NCBI GenBank assembly: GCA_902783205.1 | Contig: CACZQE010000381.1 | Coordinates: 1-14,925 of the forward strand | Source: an uncultured Lachnospiraceae bacterium | GTDB taxonomy: Bacteria; Bacillota_A; Clostridia; Lachnospirales; Lachnospiraceae | DNA length: 14,925 bases | Reading direction: 5' to 3' | Shown: one piece after another, positions 7,606 through 14,550 of the stretch | Position numbering within the stretch: the first letter of the stretch is position 1 | How the letters are laid out: each line of letters starts with the position of its first letter | Translations under genes and position numbers: made by a program | The notes under the pieces: generated by a model | The model's database searches: none | What the model was told of the DNA's origin: nothing | What the model saw: the letters and a program-made list of their open reading frames with translations, nothing else

Positions 7606-8739
7606 ATGCAAAACCCGAAAGAAACCAGTTCATCACGCGAAAGTATTATTATCAGAACAAGTATCATAGGAATCATCGCAAATGTACTGCTGGCGGCATT
7701 CAAAGCAGTAATCGGTCTGATGACCAATTCCATCGCCATCGTGCTGGATGCCGTTAACAACATTTCCGATGCGGGAAGTTCACTGATCACCATTATCGGA
7801 ACAAAGCTTGCGGGCAGAGAACCCGACAAAAAGCATCCTTTCGGTTACGGTCGTATAGAGTACCTGAGTGCCATGATTATTTCAGTGATCGTCCTTTATG
7901 CCGGTATTACTTCTCTGATTGAGTCGGTAAAAAAGATCATTCATCCCGGCAGACCTGACTACACCCCTGTGTCACTGGTTATTGTAGCAGTTGCAGTCCT
8001 TGTGAAGATCGTGCTTGGACGTTATGTAAAAAGTGTAGGAGAGAAAGTCAACTCGGATTCCCTGGTTAATTCCGGGGAAGATGCCACCCTGGATTCTGTT
8101 ATTTCGGCTTCGACTCTTGTGGCCGCCGGCATCTTTCTGATCTTTCATGTGTCACTGGAGGCATGGCTTGGTGCGATCATCTCAATTGTGATTATCAAAT
8201 CAGGAATCGAAATGCTGCGGGATACCATTTCCCAGATTCTTGGAGAGCGCAATGATGTTGAACTGGCAACAGGAATCAAAGGCACAGTTACATCATTTCC
8301 TCAGGTACAGGGTGCTTATGACCTGGTTCTGAACAATTACGGCCCGGATACCTGGAACGGTTCAATCCACATAGAGGTGCCGGATACCTGTATGGCAGAT
8401 CAGCTTGACCGGCTGATTCGTGAAATAACCATGGAGGTGCACAGAAAGCATAATGTAATCCTGACAGCAATCGGTGTCTACTCAGTCAATACAAAAGACG
8501 AGGAAATCATCCAGGCAAAAGAGCGGGTAAGAAAGATCGCCTTATCCAATCCATATGTCAGACAGGTGCATGGATTCTACCTCATAAAAGAAGAAAAAGC
8601 CATGCGGTTTGATTTGGTTATCAGTTTCGATGCCAAAGACAGGAGGGCTGTCTGTGATGAAGTTACCGCAGATGTTCAGAAAGCTTTCCCGGACTATAAA
8701 CTGCAGGTAGCCATGGATACGGATTTTGCGGAAGAATGA
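7606..8739 (+). CDS. Cation diffusion facilitator (CDF) transporter, probably Mn-type
   Basis: 377 residues. About six membrane helices (roughly 13-210) precede a cytosolic C-terminal region. The metal site reads N51-x3-D55 in helix 2 (DAVNNISDAGSS) and D159-x3-D163 in helix 5 (SGEDATLDS). An N-D/D-D site is reported for Mn-exporting CDF proteins, whereas Zn types carry His and Asp. KKHPFGYGRIEYL is the conserved loop after helix 2. The C-terminal region is long: the usual ferredoxin-like domain (IHIEVPD...) is followed by about 80 more residues with a similar pattern (RQVHGFYLI...RFDLVISFDAKD). I chose the ATG at 7606 because AAAGGAG (7594-7600) is at the right distance; an ATG at 7585 has no such site. 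It overlaps the next gene by ATGA. Confidence 0.88.
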   Translation: MQNPKETSSSRESIIIRTSIIGIIANVLLAAFKAVIGLMTNSIAIVLDAVNNISDAGSSLITIIGTKLAGREPDKKHPFGYGRIEYLSAMIISVIVLYAGITSLIESVKKIIHPGRPDYTPVSLVIVAVAVLVKIVLGRYVKSVGEKVNSDSLVNSGEDATLDSVISASTLVAAGIFLIFHVSLEAWLGAIISIVIIKSGIEMLRDTISQILGERNDVELATGIKGTVTSFPQVQGAYDLVLNNYGPDTWNGSIHIEVPDTCMADQLDRLIREITMEVHRKHNVILTAIGVYSVNTKDEEIIQAKERVRKIALSNPYVRQVHGFYLIKEEKAMRFDLVISFDAKDRRAVCDEVTADVQKAFPDYKLQVAMDTDFAEE

Positions 8740-9500
8740 CGGAACGGATGAAAAAAATCGATGATGAGCAGATCATAAAAATATATGAGACAATATGCAG
8801 TCATGACGGAATCAAAGCCAGAGATATCCGGAAGGAGACCGGAGTCGGCAAATCTGATATCAACCGCCTTCTGTACGGCGCCCCCTTCATCCGCGAGCTC
8901 TGTTACGTAGACAGGGACTACTGCTGGCACGGGATGATCAGGCAGACACGGCCACACACGGGTCTTGCGGATTTCTGCGGTTACTACAGCAGAGCAGATG
9001 AGTTTCTGGAGCTGTCAGAAGAAGAATGGCTCTCAGAATTGATGGAGGGCTGCAGGCAAATCGGCCGTAATCTGAATGACAGCAGAGGACTGATCCATTC
9101 ATTCAGGGATTGCAGAAAGACTATGGTAAACCTTTTCAATGACCTGGACCGGGTGGATTACAGCGACTGGGAAATCTGTTTTGAATTGCGGATCAAAAAG
9201 GCAAGGAGCATTCGGATTTACGCAGATGTACTGGTGATTACAGATAAGCATGCCTTTTCCCTGGAGTTTAAAATGAAGGACAGGATTGAACCGGAAGAGG
9301 AACTGCAGGCAGTAAAATACACAAAATATCTTGATATAATACTGGGACCCGGATACGAAGTCATCCCTGCTCTGGTCCTTACCAGAGCGTCGGATCTGTA
9401 TCAGTGGGCCTCTCTGCCAGGCAGTACGGCGGAAATACCTGTATGTTCCGGGGATATGCTCTTTAACCTGTTTGATGAATACCTTGAATTTCTGGATTAG
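8736..9500 (+). CDS. Winged-helix plus PD-(D/E)XK nuclease-like protein
   Basis: 254 residues. The N-terminal part (about 8-60) looks like a winged helix: QIIKIYETICSHDGIKARDI, GVGKSDINRLLYG, then a short wing. The C-terminal part has a PD-(D/E)XK-like core: FELRI with Glu150, YADVLVI with Asp164, FSLEFKMKD with Glu177 and Lys179, and helix ELQAVKYTKYLD, which resembles the Q-x3-Y helix of these nucleases. The spacing (D164-x12-E-x-K) is normal for the superfamily, and the catalytic residues appear intact. The middle region (90-145) is acidic and helical. The gene overlaps the CDF stop codon by four bases, so it belongs to the transporter operon; no obvious terminator follows. Its role there is unknown. 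Fold assignments are by eye and need profile searching. Confidence 0.6.
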   Translation: MTERMKKIDDEQIIKIYETICSHDGIKARDIRKETGVGKSDINRLLYGAPFIRELCYVDRDYCWHGMIRQTRPHTGLADFCGYYSRADEFLELSEEEWLSELMEGCRQIGRNLNDSRGLIHSFRDCRKTMVNLFNDLDRVDYSDWEICFELRIKKARSIRIYADVLVITDKHAFSLEFKMKDRIEPEEELQAVKYTKYLDIILGPGYEVIPALVLTRASDLYQWASLPGSTAEIPVCSGDMLFNLFDEYLEFLD

Positions 9501-9559
9501 TATTATTTGGGCAGAGAAAAAACGTCTAAAAGGTTACAAATACGTATTATTCTGTTGAA

Positions 9560-9609
9560 TTGAATTTCCTATTACAGTATTATTATTATAGTCCTAAAAT
9601 AATAATAAT
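9560..9609 (+). promoter_or_regulatory. Promoter with an AT-rich inverted repeat (operator candidate) before the PPOX-family gene
   Basis: TTGAAT (9560-9565), an 18-base spacer and TATTAT (9584-9589) form a plausible promoter. A perfect 11-bp inverted repeat, ATTATTATTAT (9579-9589) and ATAATAATAAT (9599-9609), with a nine-base centre, covers the -10 and the expected transcription start. Such a position suits a repressor operator. The repeat is made of simple TTA/TAA triplets, so chance or a structural role is possible. Confidence 0.45.
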
Positions 9610-9627
9610 TGAAACAAGGAGGCTATG

Positions 9628-10020
9628 ATGAATAGAGTAGAACAGTTTCTTAAAGATGCAGGGACCTATTACCTTGCAACACTTGACGGCGATCAGCCCC
9701 GGGTAAGACCTTTTGGCACAATTAACCTGTTCGAAGGGAAACTTTACATTCAGACCGGAAAAGTAAAGGATGTGTCAAAGCAGATCCATGCCAATCCGAA
9801 AGTCGAGATCTGTGCCTGCAAGGGCGGGGAATGGCTGCGTGTAGCCGCAGAGCTTGTGGAAGATGAAAGAAGAGAAGCAAAGCAGTCCATGCTTGACGCA
9901 TATCCCTCTCTGCAGCAGATGTATTCAGCAGATGACGGGAATACAGAAGTATTCTATCTCAGAAATGCAAAAGCAACTTTCAGCTCTTTTACTAAAGCGC
10001 CGGAGACAGTTGAATTCTGA
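9628..10020 (+). CDS. Pyridoxamine 5'-phosphate oxidase (PPOX)-family flavoprotein
   Basis: 130 residues matching the small FMN-binding split-barrel proteins. AGTYYLATLDGDQPRVRPFG forms the first strands and the FMN contact, and KLYIQTGKVKDVSKQIHANPKVEICA is the typical 'l.f.T...k.v..ql..np.v.l' section. VAAELVEDE and YPSLQQMYS complete the pattern. These proteins bind FMN (or F420 or haem in some members) and act as small reductases; the exact substrate is not predictable. Two ATGs are adjacent (9625 and 9628). AAGGAGG at 9616-9622 fits the second better (five-base spacing), so that start is given. It has its own promoter with a possible operator. QueT follows 81 bases later. Confidence 0.85.
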   Translation: MNRVEQFLKDAGTYYLATLDGDQPRVRPFGTINLFEGKLYIQTGKVKDVSKQIHANPKVEICACKGGEWLRVAAELVEDERREAKQSMLDAYPSLQQMYSADDGNTEVFYLRNAKATFSSFTKAPETVEF

Positions 10021-10036
10021 GAAGGTTCAAAACAAA

Positions 10037-10095
10037 TTGACGATCAGCATGATCATTAACAGTATAAGCAGAAAGTATCTGCGGCCGAAAAAGGA
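10037..10095 (+). promoter_or_regulatory. Structured leader upstream of the QueT-family gene
   Basis: The 81 bases before the gene hold TTGACG (10037-10042) and TATAAG (10063-10068), at a poor 20-base spacing. There are two small hairpins: GATCA-gca-TGATC (10042-10054) and GCAGA-aagta-TCTGC (10068-10082). The second ends eight bases before the ribosome binding site AAGGAG (10090-10095). QueT genes are often controlled by preQ1 riboswitches, but I do not see the conserved features of preQ1-I or preQ1-II here. Regulation by this leader is only a possibility. Confidence 0.3.
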
Positions 10096-10101
10096 GTTCC
10101 T

Positions 10102-10599
10102 ATGAAAGATAAACAAAATATTCTTCGTGTAGTTATGATTGCTGCCATGTACCTGATAGTTACTGTAATTACAGCACAGTTTTCATTTCGCGATGTCCAG
10201 TTGAGGGTTACAGAATCTTTGTGTATTCTGCCTGTCTTTACCCCTGTTGCTGTTCCGGCCCTTTTTATCGGCTGTTTTTTCGCAAATTTGTTTTCAGGGG
10301 CACCCTGGCCGGATGTGATCTTCGGGAGTCTGGCGACGCTGATTGGCGCCTGGGGCACATGGAAGCTGCGTAAGAAGAAGCCTTTCATCGCGATTACTCC
10401 TCCCATTGTTGCCAATATGGTCATCGTGCCTTTTATCCTCAGATACGCCTACGGAATACAGAAACCTGTTCCAATCATGATGCTGACAATCGCACTTGGT
10501 GAAATATGTTCCTGTGGTGCGCTTGGATTGATTCTGTATCGTCTGCTTCTTCCTCATAAGGAAAAGCTTTTCGGATATGTGGAAGACAATGAAGAATAA
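10102..10599 (+). CDS. queT: QueT-family transporter (queuosine-precursor ECF S component)
   Basis: 165 residues, mostly hydrophobic, about five or six helices. The segment VQLRVTESLCILPVFTPVAVPALFIGCFFANLFSG (32-66), then DVIFGSLATLIGAW, is the QueT pattern ('iq.RisEaL..lp..tp.aip.lf.Gc..aN...g....DvifGslaTl'). QueT acts as the substrate-binding membrane subunit of an energy-coupling-factor transporter, importing queuosine precursors such as preQ0/preQ1 for tRNA modification. The ECF ATPases and the T subunit are not in this window and are presumably supplied from elsewhere. The start is fixed by AAGGAG at 10090-10095. The lipoprotein gene follows 34 bases later and may share the transcript. 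Confidence 0.88.
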   Translation: MKDKQNILRVVMIAAMYLIVTVITAQFSFRDVQLRVTESLCILPVFTPVAVPALFIGCFFANLFSGAPWPDVIFGSLATLIGAWGTWKLRKKKPFIAITPPIVANMVIVPFILRYAYGIQKPVPIMMLTIALGEICSCGALGLILYRLLLPHKEKLFGYVEDNEE

Positions 10600-10633
10600 A
10601 CGGATAGTTCATGATATGTGAGGAGGGATATAA

Positions 10634-11146
10634 ATGAGAAAAAACTACCTCTTGCTTTTAGTTGCAGCAGTTTCCCTTATTCTGTTTCTGACAGGATGCG
10701 GATCTCAGAAAGAATCTGCCGGAAACGGTACGGGAGAAGGGGATACATCAGCCGGCGAGGCAGTGACGGAAGAGGCTGCCGACGAGTCGGCTAAAGAGTT
10801 TAAATGGTTAAACTATAACCTCAAATTGGAAGAACTTAGAGAAATGAATGATTCAGACCATTTCTCCATTAAGGAACCCCCGGAAGACAGCCGCTATATC
10901 GTGACAAAATTTGTCGCTTCAGACGGTGAAATCCGCATGGATGACATTACAAAAGAAAATACAGGTTCATTTATCCTGAAAGATTCCGGCGGAAACGAAT
11001 ATGAGCCGGGGCTATGGGTTATATGGGGTGTAGAGTATGATGCGTCAGAAGGTTTTTCCACCAAAGATATGCAGGAAGGCTTTAACCTGATTTACCTGGT
11101 GCCCAAGTCTGTTGAGCTGGATGAATTAAGTCTTGAATTGAAATAA
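10634..11146 (+). CDS. Lipoprotein with a DUF4352-like domain
   Basis: 170 residues. A lipoprotein signal peptide (MRKNYLLLLVAAVSLILFLTGC) ends in the lipobox LTGC with the lipid-carrying Cys22. A flexible acidic linker rich in Gly, Ala and Glu (about 23-55) follows. The folded part contains SRYIVTKFVASDGEI, GSFILKDSGGNEYEPG, and at the end FNLIYLVPKSVELDELSLEL. This 'Y..v.v.v.n', 'f.l.d..G..y', 'v.ep..v..l.l.l' layout resembles the immunoglobulin-like DUF4352 domain of Firmicute lipoproteins. It should sit on the outer face of the membrane; its ligand is unknown. An AGGAGG-type site about ten bases upstream supports the start. A clear terminator follows the stop codon by eleven bases. Confidence 0.75.
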   Translation: MRKNYLLLLVAAVSLILFLTGCGSQKESAGNGTGEGDTSAGEAVTEEAADESAKEFKWLNYNLKLEELREMNDSDHFSIKEPPEDSRYIVTKFVASDGEIRMDDITKENTGSFILKDSGGNEYEPGLWVIWGVEYDASEGFSTKDMQEGFNLIYLVPKSVELDELSLELK

Positions 11147-11157
11147 AGCTATAAATG

Positions 11158-11194
11158 ATAATCCCTCCGTCATCCGGCAGAGGGATTATTTTCT
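11158..11194 (+). terminator. Rho-independent terminator after the lipoprotein gene
   Basis: ATAATCCCTC (11158-11167) pairs perfectly with GAGGGATTAT (11180-11189), a 10-bp stem with a 12-base loop, followed by TATTTTCT. The T-run is short but the stem is strong. It ends the QueT/lipoprotein unit and separates it from the nitroreductase gene. Confidence 0.8.
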
Positions 11195-11255
11195 AAGACA
11201 TGTTATTCCTATGAATTGCTCTTAAACAGAAAGATCTGGAAGGGAGGAAGCTGAA

Positions 11256-12044
11256 ATGAATGTGATGGAAGTTATCAGAACAAGAAAGAGTGTCCGGACT
11301 TTTGACGGCAGACAGTTAACGGATGAAGACAGAAAAGCTCTTGAAAGCTATGCAAAAACGATAACAAATCCCTATGGCATTCCTGTGAATTTTCTATTCC
11401 TGGATGCAGAAGAGCATAGCCTTTCAAGCCCGGTAATCAACGGAGAGCATCTTTATGTTGCCGGAAAGGTTCCTAAGATTCCCGGATTCGAAGTTGCATT
11501 TGGGTATTCCTTTGAAAAGCTGGTTCTCTATGCATGGTCCAGGGGCATAGGTACAACATGGATCGGCGGCACCATGGACCGGGAACTGTTTGAAAAAGAA
11601 GCGGAAACGAAAGAAGACGAGTTCATGCCGATTGTCAGTCCTCTGGGTTATCCTGCCGAAAAAAAGGCTGCTGTGGACATAAAGCTCCGGGAGACTGTTC
11701 ATGGGGATGAGAGACTGGATCCCAAAGAACTCTTCTATGTAAATGATTTTTCATCCCCTATCAGCATGGATGATTATGACAATGCTCTGGAAGCGGTCAG
11801 ATGGTCTCCATCAGCCGTAAATCTGCAGCCGTGTCGTGTAGTAAAAAACGGCAAGGCCTGTCATTTTTATAAAAAGCAAGTTGAAGGATATCGCAGGAGT
11901 TTCCCATGGGATGTGCAGGCCATCGACATAGGTATTGCCATATGTCATTTTATGAGCGTCACTGATGGCAAATTCAGTATAGAGGATCCCGGAATTAAAG
12001 TCGATGATAAGACAGAATATATAGCCACAGTAACAAAGAATTAA
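11256..12044 (+). CDS. TM1586-type nitroreductase family protein
   Basis: 262 residues. TRKSVRTFDGRQL (9-21) is the FMN-binding arginine-rich motif of nitroreductases. RGIGTTWIGGT (96-106) is the glycine-rich core segment. AVRWSPSAVNLQPCRVV (180-196), the 'PSa.NrQPw' motif, comes in the second half, followed by DIGIAICHF (224-232). This order, with the PSAxNxQP motif after the GIGT segment, is what I associate with the TM1586 nitroreductase family rather than ordinary NfsB-type proteins. It is expected to be a cytosolic FMN enzyme that reduces nitro, quinone or similar compounds with NAD(P)H. GGGAGG at 11242-11247 supports the start. No convincing promoter is seen in the short gap after the terminator. 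Confidence 0.85.
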   Translation: MNVMEVIRTRKSVRTFDGRQLTDEDRKALESYAKTITNPYGIPVNFLFLDAEEHSLSSPVINGEHLYVAGKVPKIPGFEVAFGYSFEKLVLYAWSRGIGTTWIGGTMDRELFEKEAETKEDEFMPIVSPLGYPAEKKAAVDIKLRETVHGDERLDPKELFYVNDFSSPISMDDYDNALEAVRWSPSAVNLQPCRVVKNGKACHFYKKQVEGYRRSFPWDVQAIDIGIAICHFMSVTDGKFSIEDPGIKVDDKTEYIATVTKN

Positions 12045-12135
12045 AGAAGGTATTATCAGAGAACTTTATGATTAAACCTAATGAGCATGATGAAAGCTGA
12101 CAGGAACACAGTCTTGAATGAAGGAAAGGAAAACT

Positions 12136-13221
12136 ATGGAACAGTATACTAATTTGGACCAGGCTCTTCTGGACTCGTCACTTGCCATAATAAGTGATGA
12201 CATTACTACGCAAAAAGAACTCAAAAAAATATACCTCCGCTATAAAATCCTCCCGAAAAAGCAGAAACGATTCTCCAACTATTACTCTAACAAGTTTTTA
12301 GGGCACAATGTATTGGAAATGTATGTCATCGTAAATGATAAATTCAAAAGTGACAGCGATATCTCTAAGGGGTGGCAGCTGCCGAGTGATAAATACACTG
12401 TTACGGAGCCGGATCTCTACTACAATGAAGAAAGCTTCAATTCAGGTGAAACAAATATTTGTTTCATTTTAGGTCATTCGGGTAGTGGAAAATCCATGAT
12501 GGCAAGAACTCTTGAGGGAGACGATATTGACCATATTGAACTTGACGACCTGCTTCTTGTCAAGGACCATTTTTCGATGGATGAATTGAAAGATTATTCT
12601 GACATGTTTTACAGTTTCTTTATTGGTGAAGGAGCAAAATACTATATCGGAATAGATGAGAGAAACAGTGTTTCCAAGGAAGAATATGAGGATAAGGTAT
12701 TTATAGACTTCGTTAAGTTCGCAATGGATTATTCAAAACAGCACAGGGAAAAGAAATATATCATAGACGGAATCTGGATCTACCTTTATTTCGATGATCC
12801 TTCCATATTTGAGGACTATGCAGTATTCATTAAGGGAACTTCATTCCTCAAGTCCAAAATCCGTGCAATGAAAAGAGAAATGCACAGAGAGCGGGAAGTA
12901 CAGAAGGAAAGGAAAGAGATGTTCGGAAGAGAAGCCAGAAACTATTTTCTTGATGAAGATAAGATTGACATCTACCGAAGCTTTTTTGGTGATAATACTG
13001 ACACAGTATTCAGAGCAGAGACAAATGAAGCTGAAAAAAAGTCTGAAGACATGATCAGGGAATTGAACAAGGTTGATCAATGTTTCGTATATGCTGACGC
13101 AGACGGAATCAGAGAGATAATGAAAAAAGCCGAAGAAAATGTTGAATTATCCAAATGGAATCAACTGAAGATCATCAATGAATGCAAATCAGCTTTGCTT
13201 GATCTTAAGACTATTCCTTAA
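12136..13221 (+). CDS. P-loop NTPase, kinase-like, of unknown function
   Basis: 361 residues. ICFILGHSGSGKSMMARTL (108-126) is a clear Walker A motif (GHSGSGKS, 113-120). IDHIELDDLLL (131-141) could be a substrate-binding acidic pair, and KKYIIDGIWIYL (207-218) a Walker B-like strand with Asp211. A basic, charged helix follows (KIRAMKREMHREREVQKERK, 241-260), which is where small kinases have an arginine-rich lid. This layout suggests a nucleoside/sugar-kinase or zeta-toxin-like fold with an extra N-terminal region of about 100 residues that I do not recognise. The start at 12136 is chosen for GGAAAGGA (12123-12130) five bases upstream; the earlier ATG at 12118 has no such site. A strong hairpin follows the gene. 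By eye it is AT-richer than the 4-9 kb operon. Confidence 0.7.
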   Translation: MEQYTNLDQALLDSSLAIISDDITTQKELKKIYLRYKILPKKQKRFSNYYSNKFLGHNVLEMYVIVNDKFKSDSDISKGWQLPSDKYTVTEPDLYYNEESFNSGETNICFILGHSGSGKSMMARTLEGDDIDHIELDDLLLVKDHFSMDELKDYSDMFYSFFIGEGAKYYIGIDERNSVSKEEYEDKVFIDFVKFAMDYSKQHREKKYIIDGIWIYLYFDDPSIFEDYAVFIKGTSFLKSKIRAMKREMHREREVQKERKEMFGREARNYFLDEDKIDIYRSFFGDNTDTVFRAETNEAEKKSEDMIRELNKVDQCFVYADADGIREIMKKAEENVELSKWNQLKIINECKSALLDLKTIP

Positions 13222-13243
13222 GTATATCCTTTTTACTGCAAAT

Positions 13244-13281
13244 CAGCAGGCAGGATTGATGATTTCTCCTGCCTGCTGTTA
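13244..13281 (+). terminator. Terminator hairpin after the P-loop gene
   Basis: CAGCAGGCAGGA (13244-13255) and TCCTGCCTGCTG (13267-13278) form a perfect 12-bp GC-rich stem with an 11-base loop. Only TTATAAG follows, so the T-run is poor. It lies 23 bases after the stop codon and 45 bases before the next start, which favours a transcription end. Confidence 0.65.
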
Positions 13282-13322
13282 TAAGTACATCGACAAGTTG
13301 AAATCTTTGAGGATGGATAGTA

Positions 13323-14303
13323 ATGAATCGTAAAAAAATCGAATATTTTATCATTCTGATTATAGCTGCTCTTTTCTTTGTTTTTCCGGCAGGCTGTACA
13401 GGATACAAAGAGAAAAAGGCAAAGGGCCCTGCGGCGGATAAAATTTATGTTTCAGAAGTGGTCCCTCTTGAACGTGAAGGAATATCATTACATTTGGAAT
13501 ACACCAAATTGAAAGAAATGAAAACAGAAAAGAGCATCCTTCTGATTCATGGAGTGACATATTCGTCTCATGAATTTGATATCAACTACCGGGATTACAG
13601 TCTTGTACGTAAACTTGCGCGTGAAGGCTACTGTGTCTGGAGATTAGACATTGCAGGATTTGGAATGTCTGAAGATACAGATGACGGTTTTCGTCCGGAT
13701 TCCGATTATGCTGCAGAAGATATTGCTGCCGCAGTTGACCAGATTGTCTCGGAAACAGGGCAGGATAAGATTGATGTGCTTGGATGGAGCTGGGGCACCG
13801 TAACGGTAAGCCGTTACGCAGCAGCACATCCGGATCATTTGAATAAACTTGTGCTGTATGCTCCGATTTTATCCGGTATTGGAGAATATGAAGTAAAAGA
13901 ACCATTTCATCACAACACATGGGATCATGCGGCAGAAGATTTTCAGTGTACTGATGACGGTTCATTTGATTATTCCGTCACTGATCCGGTTTTAATAGAA
14001 ATATGGTGTTCAAATTGCTGGCACTATGATGGAGAATTCAGTCCAAATGGCGGACGAAGAGATGTCTGTGTATCAAAGAAGGAGAAGCTCATTGACCTGA
14101 CGCGTATAAAGGCACCAACACTGATTATATGTGGAAGTAAAGATCCGTATTTAAATTATGATCTGGTTAATCATTCTCTGGTGGATCTTCCAAAAGGCTC
14201 TTCTCTGGAAGTTATTGAGGGAGGATCTCATGTTGTTATGGCTGAGAAGCCATATTATCGCGACTTTCAGGACAGATTGATCCGATTTTTGGAGAAACAG
14301 TAA
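13323..14303 (+). CDS. Alpha/beta-hydrolase, probable lipoprotein
   Basis: 326 residues. A signal-peptide-like helix (8-21) ends in FPAGC, with Cys25 as a likely lipidation site. Proline at the -3 position is unusual for a lipobox, so simple anchoring is also possible. The hydrolase domain has the oxyanion segment SILLIHGVTYSS (His76-Gly77), DIAGFGMS, the nucleophile elbow GWSWGT (Ser156), the acid Asp274 in ICGSKDPY and the His303 in GGSHVVM, so the catalytic triad looks complete. It should be a serine hydrolase (esterase, lipase or peptidase-like) on the outer membrane face. A cap region (about 185-250) carries four cysteines (209, 229, 232, 249) that could form disulfides. GAGG at 13309-13312 supports the start. 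It has no obvious partner gene. Confidence 0.82.
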   Translation: MNRKKIEYFIILIIAALFFVFPAGCTGYKEKKAKGPAADKIYVSEVVPLEREGISLHLEYTKLKEMKTEKSILLIHGVTYSSHEFDINYRDYSLVRKLAREGYCVWRLDIAGFGMSEDTDDGFRPDSDYAAEDIAAAVDQIVSETGQDKIDVLGWSWGTVTVSRYAAAHPDHLNKLVLYAPILSGIGEYEVKEPFHHNTWDHAAEDFQCTDDGSFDYSVTDPVLIEIWCSNCWHYDGEFSPNGGRRDVCVSKKEKLIDLTRIKAPTLIICGSKDPYLNYDLVNHSLVDLPKGSSLEVIEGGSHVVMAEKPYYRDFQDRLIRFLEKQ

Positions 14304-14550
14304 GATAAAAGAGAAGAAAACAAGTGTTTGGATAAGTTCTTTTCATGGATAGAGGAGTAATTACTGATTTTTGCAGGATATATTTGATGTGATTGTTTTG
14401 TGACAAATCCTATGATATTCTTCATGCGTAAGAAGGAAAACCAAAAGCTCGTCTCTTAAAAAGCGATGGATCTCAGTAAATCAGGACATTTAATAACGAA
14501 CCGCAGATGATCCGGCGAACATGGTAATAATTTCAAAAAAGGAATGTTTT
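14304..14550. other. Gene-free AT-rich leader region upstream of the peptide gene
   Basis: No coding region is convincing here. Only frames of about 15 codons occur (for example MIFFMRKKENQKLVS), without ribosome binding sites. A TTTGT-G-ACAAA palindrome (14397-14407) followed by TATGAT (14411-14416) may be part of a promoter or operator, but no -35/-10 pair with correct spacing was found. Confidence 0.4.

Noticed and set aside
10021..10101. preQ1 class I or II riboswitch before queT
   Set aside because: Neither the AGAGGTTC-type hairpin with A-rich tail nor a TTCTTT segment able to pair with the ribosome binding site is present.
9854..10105. 83-codon plus-strand frame across the PPOX gene end and QueT leader
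   Set aside because: Mostly inside the PPOX-family gene in another frame, with no ribosome binding site; the extension into the leader is unremarkable.
13582..13965. 127-codon minus-strand frame
   Set aside because: Antisense to the alpha/beta-hydrolase, whose catalytic motifs are intact; no start signals.
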